Of a stretch of DNA of 48,486 bases, positions 45,966-48,486 are shown in pieces; the stretch's first letter is position 1, and the number at the start of each line of letters is the position of its first letter. Made by a program: the position numbers and the translations under genes. Origin of the DNA: Bacteroidales bacterium (GTDB lineage: Bacteria > Bacteroidota > Bacteroidia > Bacteroidales > VadinHA17); the NCBI GenBank assembly GCA_011620595.1, contig WOYX01000044.1:40709-89194 (forward strand), in the 5' to 3' direction. The notes beneath the pieces are model-generated. The model saw only the letters and a list, made by a program, of their open reading frames with translations. It searched no databases and was not told the DNA's origin.

Positions 45966-46682
45966 ATGCATCAAATAACTGTAAATGATATCGTTATTGA
46001 TGTTATTCGAAAAGACATTAAGAATCTGCACCTTGCTGTTTATCCACCAAATGGCAGGGTACGGATTGCAGCACCATTAAAAGTGGATGATGATGCAGTG
46101 AGGTTATTTGCAATTTCAAAATTATCATGGATTAAAAAGAATCAGGTGAAGTTTGTCAATCAGGAAAGGCAGACAGAACGGAAATTTATAAGCGGTGAAA
46201 CTCATTATTTTAAAGGTCAACGTTATCGATTGAATGTGATTCATCATGGTGGTTATTCAAAAGTAGTTATCAGGAATAAACAATACATTGATTTGTACGT
46301 CCAGAAAGACCTCACGGAACAACAACGTGAGAAAGTTATGAATAACTGGTACAGGAAAACCCTGAAAGAACAAATCCCAGCACTTATCGAAAAGTGGCAA
46401 AAAATTATCGGTGTTGAGGTAGCGGAGTGGGAAGTAAAAATTATGAAAACGAAATGGGGCACTTGTAACAGGGATGCAAGACGAATATGGCTGAATCTTG
46501 AACTTGCAAAAAAATCCGAAAAGTGCTTGGAGTATATTATAGTGCATGAAATGGTTCATTTGCTGGAACGAAACCATACAGATAGATTTGTTGGGTTCAT
46601 GGACAAATTCATGCCACAATGGCGAAGTTATAAAGACGAATTAAATCGTTCTGTGCTTAAACATGAACAATGGTCATATTGA
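45966..46682 (+). CDS. YgjP-like (DUF45) zinc metallopeptidase
   Basis: A 238-residue protein with the zinc site HEMVH (194-198) and a following Glu/His (LLERNHTDRF), and the upstream KTKWGTCN (161-168) typical of the YgjP/WLM group. The start codon is one base after the hsdR stop. Genes of this kind are often the last gene of type I loci, but their job is not established. It could be a regulator or processing enzyme of the complex. Confidence 0.85.
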   Translation: MHQITVNDIVIDVIRKDIKNLHLAVYPPNGRVRIAAPLKVDDDAVRLFAISKLSWIKKNQVKFVNQERQTERKFISGETHYFKGQRYRLNVIHHGGYSKVVIRNKQYIDLYVQKDLTEQQREKVMNNWYRKTLKEQIPALIEKWQKIIGVEVAEWEVKIMKTKWGTCNRDARRIWLNLELAKKSEKCLEYIIVHEMVHLLERNHTDRFVGFMDKFMPQWRSYKDELNRSVLKHEQWSY

Positions 46683-46783
46683 CTTAAAGTGATACTTTAG
46701 ATAGAGTAATCTAAATACCTTATTATAAATATTTAACTAATTACTTTTGCATAAATGTTTTCTGACCACCTTTTTAGTATCAG

Positions 46784-46879
46784 TGTGACCAAGACTCAAA
46801 ATTCATATCTTTGTACTCAACCAAATTGATTGCTTGTATAATGCTGAATAACTGGTAATTGTAATATGTTTTGGTCACA
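46784..46879 (+). other. Long 5' region of the polymerase gene with a distant inverted repeat
   Basis: TGTGACCAA (46784-46792) and TTGGTCACA (46871-46879) are a perfect 9-bp inverted repeat 78 bases apart. Between them lies the -7 element listed separately. They could close a leader stem or be paired operators. Confidence 0.3.
46806..46813 (+). promoter_or_regulatory. -7 promoter element of the polymerase gene
   Basis: TATCTTTG, exact TAnnTTTG; GTG occurs 18 bases upstream. The start codon is about 128 bases downstream, leaving a leader of roughly 120 bases. Confidence 0.4.
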
Positions 46880-46941
46880 GAAATCATGAGTTTTGGCTAT
46901 AAACATGGACATCCTATCATCTATTGATTAATTGTTGATTT

Positions 46942-48471
46942 ATGAGTAAGATAAATTTCTATTCTGAATATCTGCCTAAGAGGGTAGTAAATGTTATCAG
47001 GAAGATTACTGTTAATGATAGAGAGTTTAGAACACATGATAACTATCTGTTGGTAGTTGGTTTGATTTATAAGCATCAAATGTCTGATGATGCTTCATAT
47101 CTTCACTACTCCCCGTTATCCCGTGAATATTGGCGAACAACAATTGGTTCACATTACTCACAGTACGTTGACACACTGTTAAAAGAGCAGGTGATTCAGA
47201 AAGACTGGGTTACTTATATTGATGAGTTTGGCAATTCCTCTCGTGTCATGGGATATAGAGTCAACCCTGAGTATCTTTATGATGAATGCACGGTTATTAG
47301 ATACGCTGGAACAAAATCCAAGAGCCTGTCGGCAGATATGTTGGATTCAACCGCAACTGGCAGGGATGCAATCACCAAACTCGGAATAAAGCCAGAACTG
47401 ATACGGATGCAAAAGGGTAAAGCACTGGAATGGGTTGAAACCAATATTGCTGATGTTGTAAATGGCTATCTGAACAATGATTATATTGAAGGCATACCAA
47501 AGTCCCTGCCTGTCATGATTAGAATTTACCGTGATAACGATGGATTTGTTACAAGTCACATGAGTGTTGAAGCAGCACAGAAAATTGCTGATGAGCAGGG
47601 TAAGAAGTTGCTTTACTACAAAGACAAGTTTGTGATTGCTGATGAAGAGCAGTTCAACCGCATTGCTGTCCAGAATCTATCAACTCATTATAAGTGGCAG
47701 GTGAAGAGTTTTCATCCTGATAGTTTCAACTTCAGCAGGAATCGTAATACTTTAAGAGTTTACAGCAAATTATCATCACTACCAACGACTTTGCTACCGT
47801 TTTTACGCATTAACGGACATTATATTCAACAAGCAGATTTGAAGTGCAGTCAGTTTGCTTTATTTGCCAACCTGATAAACTACTATCTGAACCATTCTGG
47901 TGTTGAATTAATTGCAAAATTTAAAAAGAAACAAGCAAAATCTTTTATCACGGGTCTGGTGAGGGTATTGGACAATCATAAAGGTGAACTCCCTGAAGAG
48001 GGTCTGAACACCACCAGTCCAATCATAAATGATTATATTACAAATGATGTTTACCAGTTTTTGTGTGATGCCCTGTTGCATGACTTTTATTCCATTATAA
48101 AAAGTGAATTAAACCTGCCACAACGGGCACACGGCAAAGGCATTGCTTTTCGCACAGTTTTTTCAAAACCCAAACCAGAAAATGAACTGGTTCGCCAGTT
48201 CAGACATTTATATCCGACTGTTATCAGCATCATAAATGATTTCAAAGAAAAAAATGGCTATAATCAGTTTGCGATAGGTCTGCAACGAGTAGAAGCAGAG
48301 GTCTTCATCGACAATATTTGGAAAGAGGCAAAAAAACAGGGTATAAATTGTTTTACACGGCATGATTCACTGGTATTCCCAATAAGCAAAAGAAAAGAGG
48401 TGGAACAAATCATCACTGATGTGTTCAAATCATGCATATTCTTGCTGAAAACGGACAGCAGTTCTTGCTGA
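46942..48471 (+). CDS. Family A DNA polymerase-like protein with N-terminal winged helix
   Basis: I recognise the polymerase core but not a named family. Motif A: QADLKCSQF with Asp299. Motif B (O helix): Arg395-x3-Lys399-x3-Phe403-x3-Phe407, matching RxxxKxxxFxxxY of Pol I. Motif C: HDS (474-476, Asp475) where Pol I has HDE; T7-type RNA polymerases also have HDS. QRVEAEVFI precedes motif C as QGTAAD does in Pol I. There is no proofreading or 5' nuclease domain. Residues 1-115 look like a winged helix (YVDTLLKEQVIQKDWVTYI). It may be a replication protein of a mobile element. The final 11 codons run into a tandem repeat at the window end and may be wrong. Confidence 0.65.
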   Translation: MSKINFYSEYLPKRVVNVIRKITVNDREFRTHDNYLLVVGLIYKHQMSDDASYLHYSPLSREYWRTTIGSHYSQYVDTLLKEQVIQKDWVTYIDEFGNSSRVMGYRVNPEYLYDECTVIRYAGTKSKSLSADMLDSTATGRDAITKLGIKPELIRMQKGKALEWVETNIADVVNGYLNNDYIEGIPKSLPVMIRIYRDNDGFVTSHMSVEAAQKIADEQGKKLLYYKDKFVIADEEQFNRIAVQNLSTHYKWQVKSFHPDSFNFSRNRNTLRVYSKLSSLPTTLLPFLRINGHYIQQADLKCSQFALFANLINYYLNHSGVELIAKFKKKQAKSFITGLVRVLDNHKGELPEEGLNTTSPIINDYITNDVYQFLCDALLHDFYSIIKSELNLPQRAHGKGIAFRTVFSKPKPENELVRQFRHLYPTVISIINDFKEKNGYNQFAIGLQRVEAEVFIDNIWKEAKKQGINCFTRHDSLVFPISKRKEVEQIITDVFKSCIFLLKTDSSSC

Positions 48472-48486
48472 AAACGGACAGCAGTT
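48439..48486 (+). repeat. Tandem 23-bp repeat at the window end
   Basis: Two exact 23-bp copies (48439-48461, 48462-48484) plus two bases of a third. Each contains the short inverted repeat TGCTG / CAGCA around AAAACGGA. The length is not a multiple of three, so the second copy shifts the reading frame and supplies the stop codon of the polymerase gene. The array may continue beyond the window, or the duplication may be an assembly-end artefact. Confidence 0.8.

Noticed and set aside
46942-48471. Reverse transcriptase or retron
   Set aside because: No YxDD motif; the palm motifs match family A polymerases instead.
36030-48486. Integrase, transposase or relaxase in the AT-rich island
   Set aside because: I looked for tyrosine or serine recombinase, DDE and HUH motifs among the island genes and found none; mobility is inferred from context only.

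Overview
The window comes from a chromosome of the Bacteroidota, probably an anaerobic or microaerophilic member of the Bacteroidales/Marinilabiliales type. The signs are a SusC/SusD pair, the type IX secretion gene porQ next to cmk, a fused CcsB-CcsA cytochrome assembly protein, a type B ribosomal protein L31, weak ribosome binding sites, and repeated matches to the Bacteroidota promoter pattern TTG-N19-TAnnTTTG (clearest at rpmE, tRNA-His and pfkA). The species cannot be named from the sequence alone.

Positions 1-35,980 look like core genome of ordinary composition. In order they hold: pyrE, a Nudix hydrolase, coaD and lon; rpmE; a GNAT-like protein with a cysteine-desulfurase-like PLP enzyme and a flippase; tRNA-His; a SusC/SusD outer-membrane uptake locus followed by two lipoproteins with PKD/Ig-like domains; and a respiratory block of ccsBA, a Crp/Fnr regulator with a Cys cluster, a hexaheme lipoprotein, and a five-gene operon on the minus strand (monoheme lipoprotein, beta-barrel, heptaheme cytochrome, membrane cytochrome b, small cytochrome c). 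Then come etfB-etfA-acyl-CoA dehydrogenase, a DMT exporter, porQ, cmk, ispH, pfkA, a DUF362/ferredoxin protein with an overlapping receiver protein, and tRNA-Pro(CGG). The cytochrome block reads as one unit: CcsBA attaches heme, the regulator may sense redox state, and the b-type and multiheme cytochromes plus the barrel could carry electrons from quinol to or across the outer membrane.

Positions from about 36,030 to the end are visibly more AT-rich and start directly after tRNA-Pro, as expected for an integrated island. It carries a two-gene nuclease operon (PD-(D/E)XK protein and PLD-fold protein), a type I restriction-modification operon hsdM-hsdS-(NucS-like nuclease)-hsdR-(YgjP-like metallopeptidase), and a 509-residue protein with an N-terminal winged-helix-like region and a complete family A polymerase signature. 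The last 48 bases are two exact copies of a 23-bp tandem repeat overlapping the 3' end of the polymerase gene. No integrase is visible and the right end of the island lies outside the window. The least explained parts are the polymerase with its terminal repeat, the nuclease pair, and the NucS-like protein inside the type I operon.
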